From Actinomadura geliboluensis (lineage in GTDB: Bacteria; Actinomycetota; Actinomycetes; Streptosporangiales; Streptosporangiaceae), in the NCBI RefSeq assembly GCF_005889745.1, contig NZ_VCKZ01000040.1, positions 1 through 33,545 on the forward strand: a stretch of DNA of 33,545 nt. Direction: 5' to 3'. The position numbers and the translations under genes are program-made. How positions within the stretch are numbered: position 1 is the stretch's first letter; every line of letters begins with the position of its first letter. Positions 7,701 to 14,681 of this stretch are shown here, piece after piece. The notes beneath the pieces were generated by a model, which was not told the DNA's origin, did no database searches, and worked only from the letters and a program-made list of their open reading frames with translations.

Positions 7701-7854
7701 GGTCCCAAACCCGGCGGATGATGGTCTCGGTGGGCACCGGCTGCCGGCGGCTGAGGAGCAGCACGGCCAGTACGCAGCGTTCCTTGGGCGTTCCGAGGTC
7801 GCGCCGCCGCCCGTCGATCCACAGCTCGACGGGTCCTATGATGCGGAACTCCAC
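4717..7854 (-). CDS. AfsR/SARP-type regulator with BTAD, NB-ARC and TPR domains
   Basis: A 1045-residue protein with an OmpR-type winged helix (about 1-95; starts EFRIIGPVELW), a bacterial transcriptional activation domain (about 98-245), an NB-ARC ATPase (about 270-540; P-loop GMAGVGKS at 304-311; Walker B AILVLDDA) and C-terminal tetratricopeptide repeats (about 640-1035). AfsR-like proteins activate secondary-metabolism genes by binding direct repeats. The GTG at 7854 is chosen because AAGGGG lies just upstream; an ATG at 7899 would add 15 non-homologous residues. The TPR end contains at least two TTA leucine codons (complement 4915-4917 and 4972-4974), so translation may depend on the bldA tRNA. 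The nearest candidate target is the divergent operon at 8057. Confidence 0.93.
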   Translation of the reverse strand: MEFRIIGPVELWIDGRRRDLGTPKERCVLAVLLLSRRQPVPTETIIRRVWDRDPPAKARQGLQVYMTRLRRRLGDAEGATLISRQGSYLLDVDDESVDLHRFWRLYGQARAIAESGDDEYALDHHRQAAELCRAEPLADLSGGWAERTRHSLEQELLSAAFVRIDLELKRGNHADLLRELSDLTERHPLDERPVERLMMALYRCGRQAEALEVYRRTHDLFVAESGTDPGPGLQRLQQQILRGDPELLRVPGTQLSVDRRPHTLPHHARVFVGRDDEMRQLMELVPSGAGPPPGAAVTVVAIDGMAGVGKSALAVHLAHRLAEHYPDGTMYLQLHAHDPGQPPMDPADALDRLLRMIGVPVTRVPRALDERAALWRSELAGSRAILVLDDAAGHDQVRPLLPASAGCLVIVTSRRRLTGLHDAWPLSLETLPVRDAMVLFTGIAGPGRAKTDADVAAVVERCGRLPLAVSMAASRLRHRRTWDTRDLLARLSSDDRRLDELRDENREITTVFEVSYRGLPPPLRDAFRAFGLHPGPDLTADAAAAALACPVQEAERILEELLDRHLITEPARGRYRFHDLVQDYARRVSRETDTDEERRRTVHRILDFYLAAADHANHLLSPHRTGGAGTDRPPGMPPLADETEAAEWFAAEHACLMNAAAEADRIDSPAHVARFSRVLAGHLESRGHWDAAAHLHTKAVEALQNLDDDPGIARALADLSHIRFRVGDYDTAMEDAEKALEISRSTGDHPGEAHILGHISLIHWHQSRFPEALARCRKALEIHRSLGNRHGEAKSLDHMAIVLEFTGDYHEAERLRLDALAIFNEIGDSRGRMRAHNNMGDLMIRMGDVDRAAEYYEQTAGAAELSRQHRAIALINAANVHRRTGAPETALANYRAALALAMELGDRRTQVETLIGIGATFHNTGRYGEALIHHERALAISRTINERYEEAVALRHLGETLSASGRYPAAVDHLLQAYSLSTEIGVPDETARALESLGAALLHIQGTEAARHHWEEALRLFTTHDLPDAEHLRARLHSLDHATGT

Positions 7855-8056
7855 CGGTTCCCCTTTTGTGAAAATCTCCTCCTGAGCCGATTTTGGCACC
7901 GTATGTAGCGAATGGCCAGAGTGGAGCCGCGTTCACCGGGACATCCCGGGTGCCTCGCTACTCACCGAGTCAGGACGATTGCAAGTTTTCGTCAAGCTCC
8001 CCGATCGACACTCGATTCCGGAGAGCAGGTCAATTCGATCTGCGACGGAGGGACGG
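7855..8056. promoter_or_regulatory. Divergent control region between SARP gene and three-gene operon
   Basis: A 202-bp gap between divergent starts. It contains a perfect palindrome CCGGGA-CA-TCCCGG (7936-7949), a plausible dimer-binding site near the middle. Several TCGA/TCAA cores occur at about 7990-8040, but their spacing does not give the regular 11- or 22-bp periodicity of proven SARP sites. Confidence 0.45.
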
Positions 8057-9229
8057 ATGATCGCATCCGAGGTCAAAGGGGGTTCGTTGACCGCAATGAC
8101 CGGCTTCGAATGGCGTCGGGCCCTGACCGGGTTCGACCCCGGCTGGTGGGGACGGCTGGGGGACCGGCGCACCGTGCTGGTTGTGGTGGGCTCGCCCGTA
8201 CCGGGGCAGCCCGCACTGGACGTGGCGCGGCTCGCGGGGACCGACCCGCGGCTGCGCGTGCTCTTCGCGGCGGCCCCCGGGCCGTCCTCGACCGCCGTGG
8301 AGGTGATGCTCAAAGACGCGGGCGCCGCACCGCTGCCCTGGTCTGAACTCGCGGACGGCGACGTCGGCCTGGTCGTCACCGCGCACCGCGTGCCCGCGCG
8401 CCCACCGGGTGCGCCGCTCATCGCACTGCCGGGCACCATCCCGGCGGAGGTCGCACACCGGCCCGCACCGACCGTGTTCACCTACGCCCACCACCTGGAC
8501 CGCCCTCCGGACGCCGCGCCCGGCCGCGCCGTCGTGGTGGGGGACTCCGACCACGACCGCCTGGTGGCGAGCCTGCCGCTGCGCGACTTCTACCGCCGCG
8601 CCCTCGGCGTCGGCGGGCGGCGCGGCCTCGTCGTGGTGGCCCTGCCCGCGACCGGGGGCGCCGGTCCGTGCGCGTGCCGCCGGTCGCCGGACATCCTGCA
8701 TCGGCTGCTCACCGAACTGCCGTCCGACCGCTACCACGTCCTCGGCGTTCCGGAGCCGCGCGGCAACCGGTGCATGAACGGGCCGCCGGGCCTCGCCGGT
8801 CACCTGAGCGCGGGGCTGAGCCTCATGCCGCCGGAGGCGGACTGGCGGGCCGCCCTCGTCGCCGCCGACTGGATCCTCGGGCCGCCGGGCCCTGTCACCC
8901 GCTACGGGACGGTCATCGGCGTCCCGGTGCTCATCACCGGGCCGCCGCCGGGGGACGCGCTGCGCCTCCTCGCCGTCCGGCTGGCCGCGCACCGGCCGAT
9001 CCGTCCGCAGCTGACCGAGGCGGCGGCGCGGTGGCGGCCCGAGCGGGTCCGGCCCGTCCTCGGCCGGATCACCTCCGAGCCCGGACGGTTCGACCGCAAC
9101 ATGCGCAGCCTTATGTACGGCCTGCTCCGGCTGCCGCAGCCCGCCACGATCCCCGTGGCGGACCCGGTCTCGCCGCCGTTCCGCATCGGCTGCCCGGCCG
9201 ACCAAGCGTGCCAAGGAGGGGTGCGATGA
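8057..9229 (+). CDS. Uncharacterised protein, degenerate paralogue of the next gene
   Basis: A 390-residue cytosolic protein without signal peptide or membrane helix. It aligns along its C-terminal two thirds with the next gene: both share DRLVASLP-R--YRRALGV, then a beta-strand, ELPxDRY, a -P(P)E--WRA-LVAADW/V block and YG--IGVPVL. The positions that read SSTW and GDHGSVT in the paralogue are ALPATGG and GPPGPVT here, so residues that look like active-site loops are lost. I recognise the pair only as an actinomycete family with a GT-B/CDP-glycerol-transferase flavour. The ATG at 8057 has GGAGG about five bases upstream. The stop overlaps the next start (ATGA). Confidence 0.75.
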   Translation: MIASEVKGGSLTAMTGFEWRRALTGFDPGWWGRLGDRRTVLVVVGSPVPGQPALDVARLAGTDPRLRVLFAAAPGPSSTAVEVMLKDAGAAPLPWSELADGDVGLVVTAHRVPARPPGAPLIALPGTIPAEVAHRPAPTVFTYAHHLDRPPDAAPGRAVVVGDSDHDRLVASLPLRDFYRRALGVGGRRGLVVVALPATGGAGPCACRRSPDILHRLLTELPSDRYHVLGVPEPRGNRCMNGPPGLAGHLSAGLSLMPPEADWRAALVAADWILGPPGPVTRYGTVIGVPVLITGPPPGDALRLLAVRLAAHRPIRPQLTEAAARWRPERVRPVLGRITSEPGRFDRNMRSLMYGLLRLPQPATIPVADPVSPPFRIGCPADQACQGGVR

Positions 9230-10461
9230 ACCTCCCGGTGGACGGATGGGTGCCGGGCCCGTTCGGGCTCGACGCGCTCAGGGGAGCGACAGTCCCGGCG
9301 GCGCGGGCGGTGCTCGCCGTCGCGCACCATCTGACCGCGGCGACACGCCTCGCCGACGTCATGCCGCTGCTGGAGTCCGACCGGCGCGTCGCCGTCGCGT
9401 ACACGGCCTCGCCGGCGTCGGTCTTCACCGGTGGCCTGGACGGGCACCTGCGGGACCTCGGCGGGCTCGTCCTGCCGTGGCGGCAGGCCGTCTCGACCAG
9501 GTGGGACCTCGTCGTGGCGGCGAGCAACGGGATGCTGGAGAACCTGCACGGCCCGGTCATGACCGTGTTGCACGGCGCAGGCCCCGGCAAGTTGCTCGCC
9601 CGCCTCCGCGGCGCGGGACCGGCCGCCGCACGTCCGGTCACCGGGCTGATCAGGGAGCGGCTCGTCGTCGCGGGACGGGTCGTGCCGTCCTCGATCGTCC
9701 TTGCGCACGACCGGCACCTGGAGATGCTCGAACGCGAGTGTCCCGAGGCGTGCCCGGTGGCGTTCGCCGCCGGAGACCCCTGCCTGGACCGGCTGGTGGC
9801 GAGCCTGCCCTACCGCAGGGTGTACCGCCGCGCGCTCGGGGTGCGACCCGGCCGCCGGCTCGTCTTCGTGAGCTCCACCTGGAACGAGGACTCCCTTCTC
9901 GGCAGCCGACCCGACCCGTTGCTGCGCCTCGCGGCCGAGCTGCCGCGCGACCGGTACCAGATCGTGGCGGCGCTGCACCCGCACGTCTGGGCGTACCACG
10001 GCAGACGCCAGGTGCTCGCCTGGCACGCGGACTGCCTGCGGCTCGGCGTGCGGCTGTTCCCACCCGAGGAGGGGTGGCGCGCCGGGCTGGTCGCGGCCGA
10101 CGTGGTGGTGGGCGACCACGGGTCCGTCACCTGCTACGGCGCCGCGATCGGGGTACCGGTGCTGCTGGGCGCCTTCCCGGAGGACGCCGTGGCGCCGGGA
10201 ACCCATGTCGCCCGACTCGGCGCGCTCGCGCCGCGCGTCGACTGGAGCCGTCCGCTGGCGCCCCAGGTGGAGGAGGCGGCGCACGCGTTCACCGGACGGG
10301 TCCACGCCGCGATCAGGAGCGACATCAGCTCCCGCCCGGGGGAGGCGGCCCGGCTCATCCGCGGGGAGATGTACCGGCTGCTGCGGCTGCCGGACCGCGA
10401 CCGCCCGCCGGACGTCGAGCCGGTCCCGCTGCCGGTCTCCTGCACCCTGCGGGCGGCGTGA
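9226..10461 (+). CDS. Uncharacterised GT-B-like protein (CDP-glycerol-transferase flavour)
   Basis: A 411-residue protein. Its second half carries loops expected of a GT-B fold: FVSSTWNEDSLLG at the domain junction, an ALHPHVWAYHG histidine-containing strand, and VVGDHGSVTCYGAAIGVPVLL, which resembles the donor-side SDxSS/T...PVL segment of CDP-glycerol glycerophosphotransferases and UDP-GlcNAc 2-epimerases. A transferase acting on a nucleotide-linked substrate is a reasonable inference, but no function is established to my knowledge. AAGGAGGG lies upstream of the ATG, which overlaps the previous stop by four bases. The next gene starts in its stop codon (TGATG). The tandem with its degenerate paralogue suggests duplication and heterodimer formation. 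Confidence 0.78.
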   Translation: MNLPVDGWVPGPFGLDALRGATVPAARAVLAVAHHLTAATRLADVMPLLESDRRVAVAYTASPASVFTGGLDGHLRDLGGLVLPWRQAVSTRWDLVVAASNGMLENLHGPVMTVLHGAGPGKLLARLRGAGPAAARPVTGLIRERLVVAGRVVPSSIVLAHDRHLEMLERECPEACPVAFAAGDPCLDRLVASLPYRRVYRRALGVRPGRRLVFVSSTWNEDSLLGSRPDPLLRLAAELPRDRYQIVAALHPHVWAYHGRRQVLAWHADCLRLGVRLFPPEEGWRAGLVAADVVVGDHGSVTCYGAAIGVPVLLGAFPEDAVAPGTHVARLGALAPRVDWSRPLAPQVEEAAHAFTGRVHAAIRSDISSRPGEAARLIRGEMYRLLRLPDRDRPPDVEPVPLPVSCTLRAA

Positions 10462-10955
10462 TGGCCACCGTGGTACGAGTCTGGGACGGCCTGCCAGGGC
10501 CGGAGCGCGTCCTCATCGGCGGGCGCACGCTGACCCTGCGGCCCGCGCTCGCCGACGCCGCCGAGCCGCCGCCCTGCGACGAGCACCTTGTGGCCGGGCC
10601 GGAGGAGAGGTCACGCGCCTGGCTGGCCGCTGCGGACGTGATCGTCGCTGCGGCGGGGGATCCCGCCCAGCTCCTGGCGGCCCATCCGGGATGCCTGGTC
10701 GCGGTGACCGTCACCGAGCGGGGTTGTCTGCTGGCGGCCAACGAAGTGCAGGCACGGCTCGACCCGATGCTGGGCGGGACGTGCACGGTGGACGACGCGG
10801 CCGCCTTCGCGTCCGCCCTGCACGCCTGGCTCGTGACGGGCGGGGCGCCGGCCGCGCTCGACCGGCTCACCCTCGTCCGCGAGAACACGGTCACGGTGGT
10901 CAGGGTGCGGCATCGCCGGTCGGCGCGGTGGGGAGATCGGCGAGCCGCTCGCTGA
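10461..10955 (+). CDS. Small uncharacterised protein, third gene of the operon
   Basis: A 164-residue soluble protein starting at an ATG that shares a base with the previous stop, so it is translationally coupled. Visible features are a beta-rich start (VVRVWDGLPGPERVLIGGRTLTLRP) and an alternating helix/strand middle (LAAADVIVAAAGDP, CLVAVTVTERGCLLAANE). The arginine-rich tail overlaps the 3' end of the convergent NLR-like gene by 56 bases. I do not recognise the family. Its fixed position behind two paralogous GT-B-like genes suggests a shared pathway or complex. The last residues may be poorly conserved because of the overlap. Confidence 0.7.
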   Translation: MATVVRVWDGLPGPERVLIGGRTLTLRPALADAAEPPPCDEHLVAGPEERSRAWLAAADVIVAAAGDPAQLLAAHPGCLVAVTVTERGCLLAANEVQARLDPMLGGTCTVDDAAAFASALHAWLVTGGAPAALDRLTLVRENTVTVVRVRHRRSARWGDRRAAR

Positions 10956-13026
10956 CCTCCGCCGCGTGCGGCGAGCCCAGCGCGGTGTAGATGCCGAGCG
11001 CCTGTTCCAGCAGCAGGCGCTCGGCCGCCGGGTCGTCCAGGTGCTCGGCGATCCGGGCGAGCTCGCGCAGCGCGCCCGCCTCGACGTGCGGGGCGTCCAT
11101 CTCCCGCGCGACCTCGTGCGACTCGCGGAGGGCGGCGGCGGCCTCGGCCGGGCGGTCGGCCCGCAGCCGGGCCTGGCCGAGGCAGGTGAGCGTCCGCGCG
11201 TGGTGGTACGGCTCGTCGTGCCGGTCGAACCTCTCCAGGACGCCGGTCAGCGTCGCCTCCGCCTCGTCGTGCCGGCCGGCGATGCTGAGCGCCTCGCCGA
11301 TGTGCCGGTCCATCAGCGCGATCCCGCGGGGACGCGCCTGGTCGACGTGCACGTTCCGAGCCTGGGTGAACAGTTCGATCGCGCGGGACGGGTCGCCGGT
11401 GGCGAGTGCCGCGACGCCGAGCCCTTCGAGCGCCGATCCCTCGCCGAGCCGGTGACCGGCTTGCCGCTCCAAGGCGAGAGCGGCCTCGTAGTGGCCCGTC
11501 GCCGTGTCGAAGTCCTGCAAGTTGAGGCGGACGACCCCGAGCCCTTCCAGCATCCGCGCCTGGGCCTTGACGTCTCCGCAGGACTCGGCGGCGGCGTGCC
11601 CCAGCTCGTACATCCGGATCCAGGACGGGTAGTTCCTGCGCTGCAGGAACAGCGGCCACATCGCCTCGGCGAGCTGCCAGGCGACGGCGTGCAGCCCGGT
11701 GTCGTGCGCCTCCTGCGCGACCGCCGCCAGGTTCGGGCGCTCCAGGTCGAGCCAGTCCAGGGCCTCCGCGCGGGACGCGAACCGGTCGTCCGGCGGCGCC
11801 GTGTACCGCTCGCCGAGGTGCCAGCGCCCCGGCATCAGGGTGCGGTCGGCGGCGACGGCGGCCGCCAGGTACCAGTCGGCGAGGCGGGCGAAGCCGGCCG
11901 CGCGGTCCGCCGCCGGCGCGAGGGACGGGTCCCGCGCGTGCAGGCGGACGAGGTCGTGGAAGCCGTACCGGTCGTCCGGGCGCTCCTGCAGCAGGCTGGC
12001 GTCGACCAGGCCGTCCAGGAGCCGCGCCGCGTGCTCCTCGTCCGTGCCGATGAGGGCGGCCGCGGCGGCGGTGCCGAGATCGGGGCCCGGATGGACGCCG
12101 AGCAGCCGGTAGGCGGCGGCGTGCTCCTCGTCGAGCGCCTGGTAGGAGGTGTTGAAGACCGCGCCCACCGAGATGTCCCCCTCCCCGGTGCGCAGCGCCG
12201 CGAGCCGCCGCGCCTCGTCGCCCAGTTCGGCCACGGCGCGGGCGATCGGCCAGCGGCGCCGTGCCGCGAGCCGGGCCCCGGACGCGCAGACCGCCAGCGG
12301 CAGCGTGCCGCACAGCGTGACCAGCGAGCGGGCGTGCTCGCGTTCCGCGCCGATCCGTTCCGCGCCGATCAGCCGCTCCAGCAGTTCCAGCGCCCCCGGC
12401 TCGCCGAGCGGGTCGACGTCCAGGAACCGGGCGCCGTCCACCACGAGCCCGGTCAGCCGGTGGCGGGAGGTGACGACGACGAGCGCGGGCCCGGCCCCGG
12501 GCAGCAGCGGGCGGACCTGCGCCGCCGAGACGGCGTTGTCGAGCATGATGACCAGGCGGCGGCCCGTGGTCATGGAGCGGAACAGCGCGGACTGCTCGTC
12601 GGCGCCCGCCGGGATGTGCTCGGGCGCCGCGCCGAGGGCGCGCAGGAAGCGTTCCAGCGGTTCGTCGGGCGGCAGCGGCTCGCCGCCGGAGAAGCCGCGC
12701 AGGTCGATGAAGAGCTGCCCGTCGTAGTCGTCCTTGATCTCGTGCAGCCAGTGCAGCGCCAGCGTGGTCTTGCCGACGCCGCCGGGGCCGGTGAGGACCA
12801 CGGGCCCCGACCCCGGCCGTTCCGCGAGCGCCGCGAGGCGGCGCAGCTCGGCGCGCCGGTTGGCGAACAGCCCGGGCGGTGGCAGCTGGGCGGGGGCGGG
12901 CAGCGGCGCCGCACCGGGCGCGGTGATGTGCACACCGCCCGCGATGGATCCGGCCTGGACGCTGGAACCCGCTATCCTCCCCGTCAGTTCGTTGGTCCAC
13001 CGGTCCCGTTCGTCGGGAGACTGCAC
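10900..13026 (-). CDS. NLR-like NB-ARC/TPR protein with N-terminal amyloid-signalling motif
   Basis: A 708-residue STAND ATPase. The order is a short N-terminus, an NB-ARC domain (about 50-330; P-loop GPGGVGKTT at 80-88, Walker B LVIMLDNA, sensor VVVTSRHR), a winged-helix linker (about 330-400) and TPR repeats (about 440-690). No SARP DNA-binding or BTAD domain is present. Residues 16-34 (G-R-I-A-G-S-S-V-Q-A-G-S-I-A-G-G-V-H-I) match the Gly/Val-Gln pattern of bacterial amyloid signalling sequences (BASS, RHIM-like) found at the N-termini of bacterial NLR-like proteins. The divergent neighbour carries a matching motif at its C-terminus. By analogy the TPRs sense a trigger, NB-ARC oligomerises and the motif templates the effector. 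Start GTG with GGATGG upstream. Confidence 0.88.
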   Translation of the reverse strand: MQSPDERDRWTNELTGRIAGSSVQAGSIAGGVHITAPGAAPLPAPAQLPPPGLFANRRAELRRLAALAERPGSGPVVLTGPGGVGKTTLALHWLHEIKDDYDGQLFIDLRGFSGGEPLPPDEPLERFLRALGAAPEHIPAGADEQSALFRSMTTGRRLVIMLDNAVSAAQVRPLLPGAGPALVVVTSRHRLTGLVVDGARFLDVDPLGEPGALELLERLIGAERIGAEREHARSLVTLCGTLPLAVCASGARLAARRRWPIARAVAELGDEARRLAALRTGEGDISVGAVFNTSYQALDEEHAAAYRLLGVHPGPDLGTAAAAALIGTDEEHAARLLDGLVDASLLQERPDDRYGFHDLVRLHARDPSLAPAADRAAGFARLADWYLAAAVAADRTLMPGRWHLGERYTAPPDDRFASRAEALDWLDLERPNLAAVAQEAHDTGLHAVAWQLAEAMWPLFLQRRNYPSWIRMYELGHAAAESCGDVKAQARMLEGLGVVRLNLQDFDTATGHYEAALALERQAGHRLGEGSALEGLGVAALATGDPSRAIELFTQARNVHVDQARPRGIALMDRHIGEALSIAGRHDEAEATLTGVLERFDRHDEPYHHARTLTCLGQARLRADRPAEAAAALRESHEVAREMDAPHVEAGALRELARIAEHLDDPAAERLLLEQALGIYTALGSPHAAEVSERLADLPTAPTGDAAP

Positions 13027-13216
13027 GTTCGATCCATCCCATTGCCTCAGTGGTGCGTCGATCGCCCCGCTTTATGGTTAACGTACCTGGATGCCCTGTT
13101 TATAAATAACAACGGACAGTATTTGCTATTTTGGTCATGCCTTTTATCGAGAGCTGGTCAGAATGGCGATTGTCGGTGTCGTCCGGGCGTGGTGAACTGT
13201 GGGGGTGACAGATCCG
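13027..13216. promoter_or_regulatory. A+T-rich divergent promoter region of the NLR/Bell pair
   Basis: About 190 bp, strikingly A+T-rich for this genome between about 13065 and 13160, with TTTATAAATAAC, GGTTAACGTACC and TATTTGCTATTTTGG stretches. Promoters for both genes must lie here, but several -10-like hexamers compete and I cannot choose. The local composition suits a silenced or xenogeneic-regulator-bound defence locus. Confidence 0.55.
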
Positions 13217-13582
13217 ATGACCGTCGCCATCGCCACCGCCATGGCGGGCAAGGCCGTCGAGGTGGCCGGGGAGCCGGTCCGGGCCGCCGTCGCCGAGCTG
13301 TCCCGCCGGGTCCGCGAGCGCTTCCGGGGCCGCCCGTCCGACGAGGCGGTCCTGGCGCGGGCCGCCGACGACCCGACGCCGGAGCGGGTCGCGGCCCTCA
13401 CGTCCGCCGTCGCCGCCCTCATGGCCGGTGACGCCGGGTTCGAGGCGGAGGCGCGGAACCTGTGGAACCAGGCGCAGACGAACGCCGCCGCGACGGGCGA
13501 CGGCGTGGTCAACGTCCTCAACGGTCAGGCGGGGAGGGTGGTTCAGCTTCGTGATGTGCACGGTGATCTGAACATCGGGTGA
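13217..13582 (+). CDS. Bell-like small helical effector with C-terminal amyloid motif
   Basis: A 121-residue protein. Residues 1-92 are alpha-helical, with an amphipathic alanine-rich N-terminus (MTVAIATAMAGKAVEVAGEP...) and ELSRRVRERF, the pattern of bacterial Bell domains, proposed analogues of fungal HeLo/HELL membrane-disrupting domains. After a short linker (TGDG), residues 99-121 (from NVLNGQAG to GDLNIG) form an amyloid-signalling motif with core VVQL at 108-111. GxxVQxxx[V/I]xGx[L/V]xI is shared exactly with the N-terminus of the divergent NLR-like protein. The ATG at 13217 is chosen because GGGGGTGA precedes it at good distance; GTGs at 13199 and 13205 are in frame. The inferred role is a membrane-active death effector seeded by the NLR. 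Confidence 0.8.
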   Translation: MTVAIATAMAGKAVEVAGEPVRAAVAELSRRVRERFRGRPSDEAVLARAADDPTPERVAALTSAVAALMAGDAGFEAEARNLWNQAQTNAAATGDGVVNVLNGQAGRVVQLRDVHGDLNIG

Positions 13583-13606
13583 CGCGGCGCCGCCCTTGCG
13601 GTGTGG

Positions 13607-14563
13607 TCAGGCGTCGGCTGTGAGGCCGTAGCGCTCCTGGTCGGACGGGCGCGGCGACTCGGGGCCGTCGCGGCCGAGGCGGAGCATGCGGGCCACCCGG
13701 ACCGTGCGGAACTCCCGGCCGCGGACGCTGAACGCGTGGCCGGGCGTGGCCCGGATGTCGGCCGCCATCGCCTCCCACTCGGCGAGCTCCGCGGCCGACG
13801 GCGGGTCGCCGCTGAACTCGCGGAGCCGCGGCAGCAGGCCGGTGAAGTGCCCGGCCAGCCGCTCGCGCGCCTCGTCGGGGTCGTCGCCGCCGGTGAGCGG
13901 CGCCCAGGAGTCGCCGTCGAGCTCCACCACGATGAACGTGGGCGGCAGCACCACCACCCCCGGATGCGCCTGGATCGCGTGCCGCGCCTCCGTCCGGACG
14001 ATGTCCGGGACCGACCCGATGACCGGCATGAACGCGACGAGGTTCAGCCGCAGCTGCGCCTCCCACTGCCCGCACGGCGCCGCCGGGTCGATCGGGTGGT
14101 CGCGCAGCAGGCCGTCGGCGGCGAGGTCGGCGTCGGTGGACCGGGGCGGCTCCAGCACCCGGTCACCGAACTGGATGAACTTCTCGACCCGGACGATCCG
14201 GTAGCGGCGGTCGCCGATCTCCCACTCGTCCTTGGCGAGCTGCTCGCCCTCCTCCGGGTCGAGCCGGTCGGCCGCCGCGCGCATGGCCGCCGCGGTCGCC
14301 CGGTCCGGTTCGGCGCCGGCCGCCGTCCGCAGGTCCATGGCGAGGCCGTAGCGGGCCGCGGCCGGGTCGTCGCAGCCGAGCGCGCCGATGCGCCACGCGT
14401 CCCCGCGCTGCACCGCGTGCCCGAAGTCGGGGGCGCCGGCGGGAAAGATCTTCGGATAGCGCAGAATCCGCTCGCCGAGTTCCCGGTCGCGCACCGCCGC
14501 GACCGGATCGAGGCGGGCCACCACGTTGATGTGGTCGTACCCGCGCATCAACGCGAAGGCCAT
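13607..14563 (-). CDS. DUF5954 family protein
   Basis: A soluble protein of 318 residues in this reading, with two copies of the motif YRIVRVEKFIQFGDRVLEPP / FRTVRVARMLRLGRDGPESP near the middle and C-terminus, each followed by a Pro-Arg-Pro/Ser-Asp type tail. This internal duplication and the opening DPVAAVRDRE fit DUF5954, an actinomycete family without known function. AGGA eight bases before the ATG at 14563 supports this start; in-frame ATGs at 14572 and 14614 are alternatives. It converges with the Bell-like gene, only 24 bases between stops, and lies 118 bases downstream of the glucose dehydrogenase on the same strand. Confidence 0.8.
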   Translation of the reverse strand: MAFALMRGYDHINVVARLDPVAAVRDRELGERILRYPKIFPAGAPDFGHAVQRGDAWRIGALGCDDPAAARYGLAMDLRTAAGAEPDRATAAAMRAAADRLDPEEGEQLAKDEWEIGDRRYRIVRVEKFIQFGDRVLEPPRSTDADLAADGLLRDHPIDPAAPCGQWEAQLRLNLVAFMPVIGSVPDIVRTEARHAIQAHPGVVVLPPTFIVVELDGDSWAPLTGGDDPDEARERLAGHFTGLLPRLREFSGDPPSAAELAEWEAMAADIRATPGHAFSVRGREFRTVRVARMLRLGRDGPESPRPSDQERYGLTADA

Positions 14564-14681
14564 GACCCGCATCCTGACCGGACGGCCGCCGCCCCCGCAC
14601 GGCTTTTCCCGCATTGCCGGACGGGCGCCGCCGACCTTGCACGGAATTGACCGCCTTTCTGCCCGCAGTTTTTTCCGGCGA

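Noticed and set aside
7980-8050. Candidate SARP heptamer repeats (TCGA/TCAA cores)
   Set aside because: The spacings between cores do not give a consistent 11- or 22-bp period, so they may be chance.
10355-13042. Minus-strand frame of about 900 codons overlapping the NLR-like gene in another frame
   Set aside because: Its translation is Arg/Gly/Ala-rich without domains, while the other frame gives P-loop, NB-ARC and TPR.
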